The notes: generated by a model not told the origin, from the sequence alone. Counted from the first letter of the stretch, positions 1 through 10,045 are shown. The stretch is DNA of 64,000 nt from Doryteuthis pealeii (GCA_023376005.1 CM042152.1:86683569-86747568); one strand, 5' to 3'. Made by a program: numbers and translations.

Positions 1-528
1 TGAATGTCAGTATAAGTGTTTTCAATATAGCACATTTATATTCTTGACCAGCATCTTCCCACTTCCAAGCAGAAAAGGGGGAAAAAATTGATCAATCAAA
101 GTGTCTAAAAGAAATAAATTTTTATTTGAATAGTCTCATTTTTGTAATAGTAATTTGTCCATGGAGAGAAAAAGGAAAAACTAGAATTATTCAAAGAAGG
201 AAAAACACACACATCACACATACAACTGAAAATAATGACCCTTTATAAGTTATGAAAAAAGGAAAAATTACCAGAGGAAGATATGAAAAGGCAAGCTCAT
301 TATTATGAATATTTTCGTTTTTGACTAAATAGAAACTTTTTCTTAGACAATTTAATTTCTCACTTTGAATAGAAGAAGAAAAATGATTTTTTATATAAAA
401 AATCACATAGAAAACAATTCATTCTAATCATTAATTAAAAGGTCTCTTCTATGAATAGAAAGCATAAATGTATGAAGTTGATGTATACATCAGAGACATT
501 GATCAATGAATTATATATATAAAATTAT
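1..528. other. Repeat-poor AT-rich leader, no gene
   Basis: I see no coding signal, RNA gene or recognisable repeat here. The only longer frame (minus strand, 191-406) is low-complexity and Phe/Ile-rich, with no motif. Confidence 0.6.
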
Positions 529-812
529 GGAGGTGCGTGGCATAATGGTTAGAGTCATAGGAAATGGACTGGTTGACCCGAGTTCAATTCCTGGATGAAG
601 CTGTTTGAAATTTACATAGCGCTAATACCCTTGGGAAAAGTATGAATCCAATTCTCCCTCCAGCTATGGGTAAATATCAGGGAAAACTGGGCTCTTTAAC
701 CATGGCTAGGTAACTATTCTAGGAGAAGGAAAACTCTGAATTCAAACCCGTTGAACTCCGATTAATAAATTGACCTTGTGTTGTATCCTGCTCGTGCAGA
801 AGGGTTGGTAAA
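529..812 (+). mobile_element. tRNA-headed SINE, family S1, near full length
   Basis: A tRNA-like head carries an A-box-like stretch (TGGCATAATGGTTAGAG) and a B-box-like GAGTTCAATTCC about 35 bp later. The body contains the signatures GCGCTAATACCCTTGGG, CTCCCTCCAGCTATGGG and CCAGTCTAGGAG-type elements. The copy ends in the tail motif ATTGACCTTGTGTTG...CCTGCTCGTG followed by (TA)n. The same arrangement recurs at least eight times in this window, which defines the family from the sequence itself. It is non-coding and would need a LINE partner for mobility; no intact partner is visible here. Confidence 0.8.
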
Positions 813-853
813 TATATATATATATTTTTTTTTTGGCGGGGGGAGATTATGTG

Positions 854-1142
854 CTTAGTTAAAGTCATACCTAATTTGTTAATTAATTATAATTAAATGA
901 AAGGCGAAGCCAGCTAGTGTAATGGTTAGAGTGTCCGCCTGTCAGCCTGACAGGTAGGGTTCGAATCACGCACAAAGCACTACCCAGTCTATAGCTTTGC
1001 TGATGAGGCTTAATAGGCGAAATGTACATACAGAGATCGACTTTTCTCGATTTGTTTACATTTTACATTTAAACCGATATGCATGCCTAATTCATTTAAT
1101 TACAATTAATTAATTAACAAATTAGGTATGACTTTAACTAAG
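854..1142 (+). mobile_element. Inverted-repeat element enclosing a tRNA-like and hammerhead-like core (family S2)
   Basis: The outer arms (854-900 and 1091-1142) are near-perfect reverse complements, starting CTTAGTTAAAGTCATACC and ending in its complement. Between them lies a tRNA-like segment (A-box-like around 912-930; B-box-like GGGTTCGAATC at 957-967), followed directly by a hammerhead-like core at 995-1035. A second copy of the core and of the right arm lies at 62,105-62,349, so the internal order is a family property rather than a chance junction. No protein is encoded. It could be a SINE trapped in a foldback or a genuine composite; the arms next to a Pol III head favour a non-autonomous retroposon. 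Confidence 0.7.
995..1035 (+). ncRNA. Hammerhead-ribozyme-like core, slightly decayed
   Basis: The order is CTTTG (stem I), CTGATGA core, GGCTTAATAGGC (stem II hairpin, one base short on the 3' side), GAAA, then TGTACATA and CAGAG (stem I partner with one G-T pair). The putative cleavage triplet is ATA, just before CAGAG. Relative to the copy at 62,202-62,243 the stem II is damaged (GGCTT/AGGC instead of GGCCT/AGGCC), so activity is doubtful. Confidence 0.6.
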
Positions 1143-1170
1143 TTATCGCCATTTCAAACACATTGTTGTC

Positions 1171-1386
1171 CAGGTCATTAGACAGTCAATTTAAGCAGCT
1201 GGTTTGAAATCAGTTTTCCTACGACAGCCTGGTTACTTACAGAGCTAAAGTACCCTGTCTACCCTACTATTTACCCATAGCTGGAAGAAGTACATGAAGT
1301 GAAATACAAATAGATTTGTCTTGGATTTGAACTTTGGTCACCAATTCCATTTCCTAAAATGATAACCATTACACAAATATGCCTCC
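1171..1386 (-). mobile_element. SINE family S1, reverse copy, diverged
   Basis: Read on the minus strand it starts GGAGGC, shows the tRNA-like GTAATGGTTATC head, then the body motif AGCTATGGGTAAATAGTAGGG, and ends near the AAATTGAC tail. It is more diverged than the copy at 529-812 and lacks the final tail. Confidence 0.65.
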
Positions 1387-2127
1387 ATTCTATTTATTTG
1401 TTTTAATTTTTTAATGTTTGTCAAGTAAGTTTGATATTTATAAGCTTTAGCTGCAAATGTAAACTTAAATATGGCTATAAATTATTTGTGTAATTATGTT
1501 TACAGGCATTAGGAAACTTGAATTAGGTATTATATTTATGTGTAAAATTGAGATTAAATATAGAAAGGTTTCTACATATAGACCAGATGATCCATGAACT
1601 CATTGGGTTCTCATTGTAACATGATCCATGATAATATAGATGATTCTAGTTTCTATTTAGGAAGGAGTGAACAATTCTAATTAGAATTTCGTAGTCATCT
1701 ACATTATATCTATATAAGTGGGGTAATTGAAAAAAAAAAATCAATGTAATGCAGACCCCATAACATAATCATTCAGTTGCAGGTTAGATAGGAATTGGTT
1801 TATTCTCTAATCTAAAGCATTTTAAATGTATTGCTTAATAAATGTTGATATGATAACTGTTTTTGATGAGAAATATATTATAGTAAAGAAGGTTGGCAAA
1901 ATGGTTTGAATTTTGTTTTTAAATTTTTTTTTGGTTTATACGTCTCGACATGTGTTCCAGGTTCTTTAAAATCTTTTTCAAGATAAAAAAAAGATTTTAA
2001 AGAATTTGAAAATTGTGCTGCCCACAATAAAATAAAAAAAAGATTTTAAAATACAAGATTCAACTCATTTTACTGACATTTATTATAAGATATTTACTTT
2101 TCTCTTGTTGGATATACAACAATCTTT

Positions 2128-2130
<3 letters not shown>
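1387..2130. other. AT-rich intergenic DNA, nothing recognised
   Basis: No open frame longer than 60 codons and no match to the repeat families of this window. Poly-A and poly-T runs are frequent. Confidence 0.55.
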
Positions 2131-2171
<41 letters not shown>

Positions 2172-2208
2172 ATATATTATATATATATATATATAAATAT
2201 ATGCTTAA
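2131..2208. repeat. Compound microsatellite (CT)n(TA)n
   Basis: A pure CT run of about 17 units passes into an interrupted TA run. The minus-strand frame that crosses into the neighbouring TA run at 2411-2442 is an artefact of these repeats. Confidence 0.9.
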
Positions 2209-2410
2209 CTGTATCAGGCTCTGAGTAGAATGAATTGTGAATGGGGAAAAAAAAGCTAAAGATCTTTTTTTTTGTGCTTAACATAAACAAGTAAAAGATG
2301 AAGCACATAGAAAAAAAAAAAACAGTCACTACTCCCAGGAAAAATATAGAATTAATAGTTTGGAGTGGAAGTGAGCAGGTCAAAGCAAATACATTAGACA
2401 TGCAAGGTAT

Positions 2411-2442
2411 ATATATATATATATAATATATATATATATTAT
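2411..2442. repeat. (TA)n microsatellite
   Basis: Interrupted TA dinucleotide run. A further pure TA run lies at 2701-2732. Confidence 0.85.
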
Positions 2443-2697
2443 TTTGATTGTGCATGAGTTTATTGGTTTTTCAGGATTTGTTATGGTAGCAGGTATTCTT
2501 TCTTGTCCCAAAGCACAAAATGCAGATCTGCATTAGTAAGTTTAACAAAAGGCAAACAGCCAGTACTGACAGGTGCTCAAAGAAAAGTTAACCATAATAC
2601 AGGAGGTAGACCCAAACGTGCCTTTGGATATTTCAAGCTATGAATATTATACTACCTATATACATAAATATATATGAGGGTAAGTGAACACACATAA

Positions 2698-2735
<38 letters not shown>

Positions 2736-2935
2736 ATACATAATACATACACAGATGCAATGTATGGAAGCTGTGTTCATGATCCTGATAGATTTTCTAT
2801 TATCTTCATCTTATTGCCAAGATTGTGAAGTGGGGGAAGGTGTTTCTATGAGATTGAATATAATGCAATAGATGAGTAAATAAAAGCAAGCATATTCCCC
2901 TCTTTAGGCATTTTGGGTTTAATGGGAAAAGGGAT

Positions 2936-3155
2936 ATGGCAACCCAAGTTAAAATCCTGGATGAGGCTGTTTGCATTTCACATAACACAAATACCCTCAG
3001 GAAATGTATGACTTCAACTAATCTACCTCCAGCTATGCGTAAATAGTAGAGCAGACTATGCTATTTAGCCTTGGTCTAGCAATCATTTTAAGAGAAGGAA
3101 AACGCGTTACACTCAGACCTTGTGTCACATCCTGCTGATGTGGAGGGGTTAGGTA
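2936..3155 (+). mobile_element. SINE family S1, 5'-truncated
   Basis: It begins inside the head at the B-box-like AAGTTAAAATCCTGG and continues through the body (CTCCAGCTATGCG, GTAAATAGTAGAGCAGAC) to the tail GACCTTGTGTCACATCC. The small plus-strand frame around 3122 is only the tail of this SINE running into the next one. Confidence 0.75.
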
Positions 3156-3168
3156 AATACGTATTCAT

Positions 3169-3423
3169 GGAGGCACATCATGTAATGTTTAGTGACATAG
3201 GAAATGCACACGACGAGGGAGTTCAAATCCTGGACGAGGCTGTTTGCATTTTTCATAGTGCTAATACCCTTGGGAAAGGTATGAATAGTAGGGGAGACTG
3301 GGTTCTTTAACCTTGGTTAGGCAACCAGTCTAGGAGAAGGAAAATTTAATCAAACCTGTTAAATTCTGCTAAAGAAATTGACCTTGTGTTGCATCCTGCT
3401 CATGTGGAGGAGAGGTTAATACA
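3169..3423 (+). mobile_element. SINE family S1, tandem neighbour
   Basis: A second copy in the same orientation starts 14 bp after the previous tail. The head (GGAGGCACATCATGTAATG) and B-box-like GGAGTTCAAATCC are present, but the block around CTCCCTCCAGC is deleted. The tail is ATTGACCTTGTGTTGCATCC. Head-to-tail placement suggests insertion of one copy into the tail of the other. Confidence 0.75.
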
Positions 3424-3464
3424 TACATATTCACCTTTACAGAATAAGGTTAAAATGCAATTAT

Positions 3465-3625
3465 TTCTCTGAATGTTTAAGATGAGGCTTGATGATTAGT
3501 ATTATCTGCATTTTTTGGACTATTGTTCTCATCTTCATTGTTATCTGTACAACGTTTCGGTCGATGTGCCCTCCGGCCTTCTTCAGGTATTTCTTTTCGG
3601 ACTCGGGAACCTTTTCCAAAACACA
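3465..3625 (-). mobile_element. Penelope-like element terminus with hammerhead-like motif
   Basis: Compared with the other copies in the window, this is the terminal module of the PLE family: ATTATCTG, then a stretch pairing with GACAATAGTCC, CATCTTCATTGTTATCTG, and the motif at 3547-3589. On the minus strand the motif reads TAC, CTGAAGA, stem II GGCC...GGTC, GAAAC, GTT, GTAC. It is fused without a gap to an R600 repeat, so only the end of the element remains. PLE termini with hammerhead motifs are known in animals; assignment here rests on the linked GIY-YIG fragments at 14.1 and 38.8 kb. Confidence 0.65.
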
Positions 3626-4008
3626 ACCCTACCCTTATGGCAAGCACCAACCCCATTTTATCATATGGGTGCTAGAAGGCGGTGACTGAGGGTCTACATG
3701 TCCTGGGAATGACGTTACTCTATCTGATGGTGAGGTTCCAGTTTTAGAGGTTTGGGGAATGTGGAGCACCCCTTCATCACCATTGCTCCCTGGTCCACTC
3801 TGACCCAGAGTGGTAGTACCTGTTAGGGTTCCATCTATGGGTTAAATAGAAAAACATGAGTTGATAAACAAAATTTGTTATCCATTAAGAATGGATTTAT
3901 TTCAAAACTTTATCGGCATTAAATGACCCACTGAGGTTGATATGCCATAAAACAAACCAAACCAAACCAGAGTGGTAGTACCTGTTAGGGTTCCATCTAT
4001 GCATTTTT
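3626..4008 (+). repeat. Interspersed repeat R600, 3' portion
   Basis: It contains the shared blocks ATCATATGGGTGCTAGAAGG, CTACATGTCCTGGGAATGAC, GGAGCACCCCTTCATCACC and GTGGTAGTACCTGTTAGGG, then CGGCATTAAATGACCCACTG and the AAACAAACCAAACC tail. The last 40 bp repeat the GTGGTAGTACCTG block, a local duplication. Its class is unknown; the 3' end recalls mollusc SINE tails, but I cannot confirm this. The plus-strand frame at 3489-3689 crosses the junction with the PLE end and is not a gene. Confidence 0.75.
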
Positions 4009-5450
4009 TAACCATCCAAATTCTAAATCTAACAACAATAGCTATAAAAGGCTAATGAGAATCCTAACCTTCTTTCTCAATAGAAGTATCAATATAATTA
4101 TGGATAGTTGTTATAATGGGAACCTAATGGGTTTACTGGTTGTCTAGTAATCATTAAAACTGTTATAAACAACAAAGATAACTACTTAGTATTATCAAAT
4201 ATTAAGTTGCTTGTAAAAGTAATTGAGTTAGCCTTACAGATCATTGCTAATGTAATACATTTTATGCTTACCAAATACCTCATGGCTATAGTCCTGTGCT
4301 TGACAAAACTTTTTGGCACTTGCTGTAAATTGGTAATCTTTTACATTTTTTTTTTACTGTAACGAAAACGGAAGTAGTCACGGACAAAAGACTATAACTA
4401 ATAATTTAACGTAAGATATAAATTAGTGGCTGTATCTTTATTTATAAATTAATTTCTCGCAAAACTTTATACATGAAATAATCATAAATACAAATAAAGA
4501 TTAAAATATCAATTAGAAACTGTTTAGAACTAAACATGCATTTATTAAAAGATTTGTTGAAAATAGGCTATGCAAATGTTACAGACCAGCAAAATATTAC
4601 AAATGCAACTCAATACTTGTATATAAAGCAATTTGTTCCTTTAATTTTAAGTATAACTCAAATTGATTATAAATTAGGTTCTCATTGATAGATGCTAGAA
4701 TTTATTATAGAATCTCTGACGTCAGCTGTGACGTAGTTTCGGCTTCAGATAGAAATGCAACACAAATAAGAGCATGATCATTATTTTTGTCATGTTAGTG
4801 GGGCCTCATGACAACTTTGTTAAATATCAGGATGCATTATCTAGACTTATGCGTATAGAATGGTGTCAATATAATGAGGTGAATATTTTCTGAATGCCCT
4901 AGGATTTCACATTACCTGAAGCTAAACTTAGTAAATATCTACCATTATTTGCTATTAGTAAAACTATTATCATTCTGATAAACACTGTGATTTGTATCAT
5001 TATATTTTTGTATACAAAATTATTTCGCAAATTCTCAAGTGAAACAAGTGTAATATCTTCAAGGCAGATGAAAAATTGGAGAAACTTAACGCAAATCTGC
5101 TTTCTCCGTGAAACATATATCCTATTCAGGGGTGGGGTGGGGGTGCAGGCATTTTGGTTTTGCATTTTCTACAACTGCTCCAGGTCTTGTATGGTTTCTG
5201 CCAAAAGAACCTGCAAGAAAACATCTGTGCCGAAATTTGCAGCCAGCAAGGAATCATAAATATATTTGTTACATTTGTATTGGGATTGACTTAAATCTAT
5301 TTTAGATTTATTTCATTCATACCGACAGATTCTATCATTTATAGAGATATAGAATAAAGTCTTTTTCTCTCACATATCCATGAGTACAGGGTATTCACTA
5401 AAATATAAACACTATTTATGGTAACTCAGTGGAGCTTAGAATACACTGAC
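4009..5450. other. Intergenic DNA without recognised repeats
   Basis: Overlapping short frames on both strands around 4,899-5,305 show no motif and no codon-like bias. The only non-AT-rich islands are a CRE/E-box cluster at 4717-4736 and a G-rich stretch near 5130. Confidence 0.5.
4717..4736. promoter_or_regulatory. CRE-like palindrome, E-box and CRE half-site cluster
   Basis: TGACGTCA (4717-4724) overlaps the E-box CAGCTG (4723-4728) and is followed by TGACGTAG (4729-4736). Such sites bind CREB/ATF and bHLH factors in animals. There is no adjacent gene, so this is only a sequence-level candidate. Confidence 0.25.
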
Positions 5451-5451
5451 T

Positions 5452-5636
5452 GTATCCCTGCACTGGGGGGTAAGATCCTCCCAAAAAGGGGTGTCCCAGG
5501 TGTGATACTAAACTGCATCTGATAGCGAGGCTCCCAGTTCTGGACATCTAAAGGGTGTGGAGTCTCTCTTCATTGGTATTACTGAGTGGTAGTACTGGTT
5601 AGGGTTCCATCTATGGGTCAAATAGACCTGTTTATT
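5452..5636 (+). repeat. R600 repeat, internally deleted
   Basis: The 5' end block (CACTGACTG...CTGCACTGGGGGGTAAGA) is followed at once by the 3' block (GCATCTGATAGCGAGGCTCC, GTGGTAGTACTGGTTAGGG, CCATCTATGGG). About 300 bp of the middle is missing. Confidence 0.65.
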
Positions 5637-5748
5637 TGATGGGAACATATACAAAAAAAAACTCTTAAGGAAAAATTACACCAAAAATATAAATATGGGC
5701 ATACAATGAATGTCATTTCCTAACCTCTATGCATAACCATAGATGAGT

Positions 5749-5954
5749 TGGTTATTTCCTATAACTCCAACATAAAAAGGGGAACCACTCGGATTGACTG
5801 ATAAATTATTTATTTATTTATTGATCTACTAGGAAAAAAGAAGATGTGGTTAGGGTTAAGGTTTAGGGTTAGTTTAATGGGAAAATAAATAAATAATTTA
5901 TCAGTCAATCAGAGTGGTTCCCCTTTTTTATGTTGGAGTTATAGGAAATAACCA
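5749..5954. mobile_element. Foldback (MITE-like) element F1 with telomere-like centre
   Basis: Two arms of about 70 bp (5749-5820 and 5883-5954) are reverse complements, with outer ends TGGTTATTTCCTATAACTCC and the complement. The loop holds GGTTAGGGTTAAGG and TTTAGGGTTAG, i.e. TTAGGG-type telomere-like DNA, then TTTAATGGGAAAATA. The same centre occurs inside differently-armed foldbacks at 23,845-24,069 and 47,991-48,206. No obvious target duplication. Confidence 0.7.
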
Positions 5955-7147
5955 ATAAGTTGTCATGGTGTTAAAATCAATCAATCTGGTTATAAAAGTT
6001 AGAGAGGTGTTAACTCAGTAGTAGCTAGCACCTGTTTCTTATAATACATTTAATTAACTTAAATAGGGTTACCTAACGCAGAATATATATACTGGATAAA
6101 TCCCAACAAAGAGTTATAAAAATAGACTTTATTGTCTAAGCAAAGTCCAAAAAAGAATACAATGCAGGAGAGATAAATGTCCTAAAGAAAAGAGTCCTTG
6201 AAGATAGTTTGATGGACATGAAGAAAAGGTTGTGACTTACTGTGCACTCCATGATAGATGTCACATGCATGGCTAAGTCTCTATGAAAGCATAGAGTATA
6301 TTATCAGGCACATGTTCTGTACATGGATAAAGGGTAGCTGGGGAACTAAAACCTCTATGAAGACATATATAAAGGGGCCATGTAAAGACACATGTATAAG
6401 CCACCTTAGTTCATATGGATGGAGACACAACTTTTTGTCTAATTCATAGCGGGAGGATCCAGGAGAAAGAGAGTTTGACTTTCACGGGACTGACTTAAAA
6501 TATTCAGGTCGCAATGCCATCTAATAGCAAACCGTAACATGCCAGGGAAGATAATCCCACACTTAATGGCATCCATAGCAAGTAAAGGATGATAATTCCT
6601 ACATGATTATTAAATATTTTCAAGATAAAGTCTGTTAGAATAAAACTTAGAAAGAAAAGCAGAGTATAGTATCTGTTTTACTTGCCAAGGAGCAGTGTTG
6701 CGTATTAGCACTTCTTCCTAGGATCACAGTGTAGTGTCTGTATTTAAAGAAATCTAATTAGATATATTGAAAAAAAATGAATTAAAATCATTTTTATAAG
6801 TTTTTGCTTATTCTACACTTAATTTTTGAAGAAATATTCAAAATAAATGTTTTCATTTGCATATATTTTTTAAAAAGATAAATATAGGATTTACATATTA
6901 TGACTCGAGGGAGAAGGCACAGAAATTTGAATCTGATCTGAGGGAAAAGTGATTATACATACTTTTGTACTTATCATGACATCTTTTACATATAAAAGAA
7001 ATTGTTCTCAAATGTGAAAGTTATTGAAAAGTGACCAAGATTCTCATTATTGAATGAAATTCCATAAAAAATGATCAAATTGAGAAAATAATTGAACACT
7101 CACTTAAAATGTATCCTTAAGCCTCTTACTTAATCAATCTTAGGAAC
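5955..7147. other. Intergenic DNA, nothing recognised
   Basis: No coding frame beyond 63 codons and no copy of the window's repeat families. The plus-strand frame at 6258-6449 lacks any recognisable motif. Confidence 0.5.
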
Positions 7148-7187
7148 ATATCCCTGGTGATTGCCTAAGGCTGAAACCGGTTGGGAT
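7148..7187 (+). ncRNA. Hammerhead-like motif, variant core
   Basis: ATATCC is followed by CTGGTGA (A-to-G at the fourth core position), a GCC-TAA-GGC hairpin, GAAACCGGTT and GGGATAT. Stem I (ATATCC with GGATAT, one bulged G) and a palindromic stem III (AACCGGTT) are formed. The A-to-G core change would be expected to impair cleavage, so this is a relic or look-alike. Confidence 0.4.
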
Positions 7188-7234
7188 ATAACACAAATTA
7201 ATCAAATTGGTTTACCAAAGTATGTGTATTTTTT

Positions 7235-7238
<4 letters not shown>

Positions 7239-7280
<42 letters not shown>
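7239..7280. repeat. Compound microsatellite (CA)n(TA)n
   Basis: CA run passing into a short TA run, immediately upstream of a SINE S1 head. Confidence 0.9.
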
Positions 7281-7485
7281 GGAGGCGCGTGGGCTAGTGT
7301 TAGTCGTGAAACTCGTTGATTCGAGTTTTTCCTTGACGAAGCTGTTGGCATTTCACATAGCGCTAATGGGAAAGGTATGAATCCATATATTCTCCCTCCA
7401 GCTATGGGTTAAATAGTAGGGCAGACTGGGCTTTTCAGCCTTGGGTAGGTAACCAGTCTAGGAGAGGGATAACTCTGAATTAAAG
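7281..7485 (+). mobile_element. SINE family S1
   Basis: The head GGAGGCGCGTGGGCTAGTG has lost part of the A box (TAGTGTTAGTCGTG). The body retains CATAGCGCTAATGGG and CTCCCTCCAGCTATGGG, and the copy stops after CCAGTCTAGGAGAGGGATAA, so the 3' tail is missing. Confidence 0.75.
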
Positions 7486-7666
7486 ATTCCTGAGGTCGGT
7501 CGTTGATTGGGTTTGTGGCAACCTTTGATGCACCAATTCTTTCCTATCGACTGTGCCAAAAAGTGTGGATGGTCCAACACAAGCCTTCACCACTATAAAC
7601 AAATCCCTGTGTGGGAGTTCATTGTGTGTATGAACCCTCATACGTCGAAAATCGACGGGAGAGTCC

Positions 7667-7667
<1 letters not shown>

Positions 7668-7697
<30 letters not shown>
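7668..7697. repeat. (TA)n microsatellite
   Basis: Pure TA run of 15 units. The open frames crossing it on both strands (7480-7857) encode Tyr-Ile repeats and are artefacts. Confidence 0.9.
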
Positions 7698-7701
<4 letters not shown>

Positions 7702-8228
7702 GAGAGGGATAAAAGTAAAGAATTCAAACCAAAACAGCAGAGAATTCAAAAGCGAGTCAGTCACTTGACTTTACCAGTCATAACATCAACCAATATGGTT
7801 ACATTATTTTTTGCTTTCAAGGAACCTTATAGAGTACAAAAACTTTTTACAACATGATACTATACAATAAAAGTTATAATGTACAGAATATTTTTTAATT
7901 GTTTTTATTAGTTGAGTATTTCAATTTCAATTTTCTTCTAAATTAGTTGAACAGTTGTGACTTTAACACTTTAAATACATCATGCTTTAAAAGAATGACA
8001 ATCATCTTGTGCAAATACTGGAGATTAATACACTAAATATATAGGAATATATTGTTAAAAAGTGTAAATCCATATCTTGTTTAGACATAAGGTTTTTAGG
8101 AGAATTCTGAGTTTTTTTTTATAGAAAAGAAAAATCATATAGGTAAATAATTTTTTATATGTAAATGTTTTAATGCAACTACATTCTAGCTTTAAAGATA
8201 AAATATGGCAAATTTTGATATCTTTATA

Positions 8229-8274
<46 letters not shown>

Positions 8275-8366
8275 AGATAGGATGGATGTAGTAGAATCCG
8301 ACAGTATGAGGTAGGTAGAAGGATGGTGAACAAAAAATGAAAACTCAAAGCAAATCAGAGAGTTGA

Positions 8367-8400
8367 AACGTTTCGTCCAAATTCATACGGACATCTTCAG
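8367..8400 (-). ncRNA. Hammerhead-like core
   Basis: Minus strand: CTGAAGA, one extra T, GTCC...GGAC stem II with a long loop, then GAAACGTT. The core residues are present and stem III would be the palindrome AACGTT. A stem I is not evident, so I call it hammerhead-like only. Confidence 0.4.
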
Positions 8401-8552
8401 TTGAATGATTTTTATTGAAAGCAAAATTTGTGCGAGTATAAGTGACTGAAGTGAAAGGAGGGAGGATAGGGGTAGACATGAATGAAGTGAGGGTAGTATC
8501 CAGGAAGTGGAGAGAGGATGGGAGTGGATGAGCACAGGAAGGGGGGTTGAGG

Positions 8553-8700
8553 AAGGGGGGTAAAGTTCAGGGTGTTTGATGTCAGCAGCAGATGAGGAGG
8601 AGATAGTTGAGTGACCTAACTTATTGGGTCAGTTAGGGGGGTAAAGTTCTGGAGTGTTTGATGTCAGCAGCAGATGAGGAGGAGGGAGTTGAGTGACCTA
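8553..8700. repeat. Two tandem copies of an 80-bp purine-rich unit
   Basis: The unit starts GGGGGGTAAAGTTC and contains GATGTCAGCAGCAGATGAGG and GTTGAGTGACCTA. Two copies start at about 8555 and 8635 with few differences. Confidence 0.8.
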
Positions 8701-9170
8701 GGTTATTTATATATATATTTTATAGAAAAAAAATCATATAGGTAAATAATTTTTTATATGTAAATGTTTTAATGCAACAACATTCTAGCTTTAAAGATAA
8801 AATATGGCAAATTTTGATATCTTTATAGGATATATATATATATATATATATACCAAGCGTGTTGGTAAATCCTTGCGGTGAGAAAAAACCAGCAAATAGT
8901 TTGATTGTAAAAATATACTACCAAACATCAACCGGGGAGAAAAAATTTTTGAAAAAAAGAAAGACCAAGATAGTCGTACCAACAAAAAATAATCTATTGG
9001 TACAGTATTTGGCCAAAAGAAAAAACAATTTATATGTATATATATGTATATAGATATATATATATATTCATATAACCGCTAGGAGAATAGCTAATAAGTA
9101 AAAAGTGCTCAATACCTAAGTAGAGCAAATAATAAAGATAAATCTAATGAGTCAGATGAACCTACTATTA

Positions 9171-9195
9171 GTTTCGCTTAATGCTCTTCAGGGCT
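9171..9195 (-). ncRNA. Hammerhead-like core with minimal stem II
   Basis: Minus strand: CTGAAGA, GC-ATTAA-GC, GAAAC. Here there is no extra base after CTGAAGA, as in a canonical core. Downstream AACTA...TAGGTT could form stem III with a GTT cleavage triplet. Stem I is not obvious. A (TA)n run follows at 9201-9239. Confidence 0.35.
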
Positions 9196-9196
9196 A

Positions 9197-9239
<43 letters not shown>

Positions 9240-9242
<3 letters not shown>

Positions 9243-9934
9243 GAGTGAAAGAAAAATATATTTCACACTCTTAATTTATAAAATAAAAAAAATGGTCCAA
9301 AATATTGGTGGAAAATAATTCATCTTGTAAGGGATTAATAAGAAACAATGTTCAATTATTATAAGAGTTTTGTTTTTGTTACAGTCGTAATTTTTAAAAT
9401 TTTCTACTAATCTGTCTATTGTTATTAGCCCAGTCTTCTTTCAACTAATTTATAAGATGGAATATGATAATACAAACAAACAATCATTAATTAAAAATGA
9501 AGTAAAATAATCATTTCAAGCATTAGATATCAAGCTCTAATAACTGTCTTTTCATAAAATAATAATTCCATATTGGAGTCTTTAATTTAAGGGCTTCTGA
9601 TGAGTGTTAATTTTCTTTCTGTTAATTTTTCTTAAAGACAGGGCTGAGCTGGCCATTGTCTTAATTATTTAACAAACACAACATAGAGCATCTTAGTTGA
9701 TGAAGAAATGAAAATAAAAACTTGAGAGATACTTTAGAAATCGTTCGTCTGTTATTAGAAATGAAGAGAGGGAGGTGTATATATGCACTCATAATGTTGA
9801 TCGATACATTTTTATCAATTTCAACTAAATTTTTCTTTAGGTTGATTTCAAATTTAAAAAAATCTTTTCAAGTAAATCTGATATAAGACTATTAGTAGGT
9901 ATTTATTAAAAGCACTCAGCATGAGTAGAATTTG
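9240..9934. other. Intergenic DNA, nothing recognised
   Basis: AT-rich sequence without coding frames or copies of known families. Confidence 0.5.
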
Positions 9935-10045
9935 ACACAAGGTCGCAAATATGAGGCATCCAACGATGATCGAACTCGCTATTCAGTAGTAATGGATCTG
10001 CAAGACTAGCTTGTTAACCATTACACCACCATAGTACTTCCTGAC
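9935..10045 (-). mobile_element. tRNA-like SINE fragment, family S4
   Basis: The minus strand reads GGTGTAATGGTTAACAAGC (A-box-like), then GCGAGTTCGATCATCG (B-box-like), and ends GCGACCTTGTGTC. Related minus-strand copies lie at 24,409-24,495 and 48,541-48,630. No acceptor stem is paired, so this is not a tRNA gene. Confidence 0.6.

Larger units (their letters stand above)
8118..8833. repeat. 115-bp direct repeats flanking a hammerhead-like cassette
   Basis: 8118-8232 and 8718-8833 are nearly identical (ATAGAAAA..., CATATAGGTAAATAATTTTT, TGCAACTACATTCTAGC), and each runs into a (TA)n. The unit between them has a TA run (8231-8272), a block resembling the hairpin family at 61.6 kb, a hammerhead-like motif (8367-8400, minus) and a purine-rich tandem duplication (8553-8700). 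Either the cassette inserted with a long duplication, or a template switch copied the flank. Confidence 0.7.

Noticed and set aside
4725..4755. CTGAAG...CCGAAAC on the minus strand as another hammerhead
   Set aside because: The core lacks the GA of CTGANGA and there is no stem II hairpin. It is too short to support.
4899..5305. Three overlapping frames of 65-90 codons on both strands
   Set aside because: They overlap in conflicting frames and have no recognisable motif. A Cys-rich look is due to local base composition.
8055..8348. Minus-strand frame of 97 codons rich in Ile-Tyr
   Set aside because: Produced by the (TA)n microsatellite. Similar frames at 2177, 7480, 54,241, 61,482 and 61,727 are rejected for the same reason.
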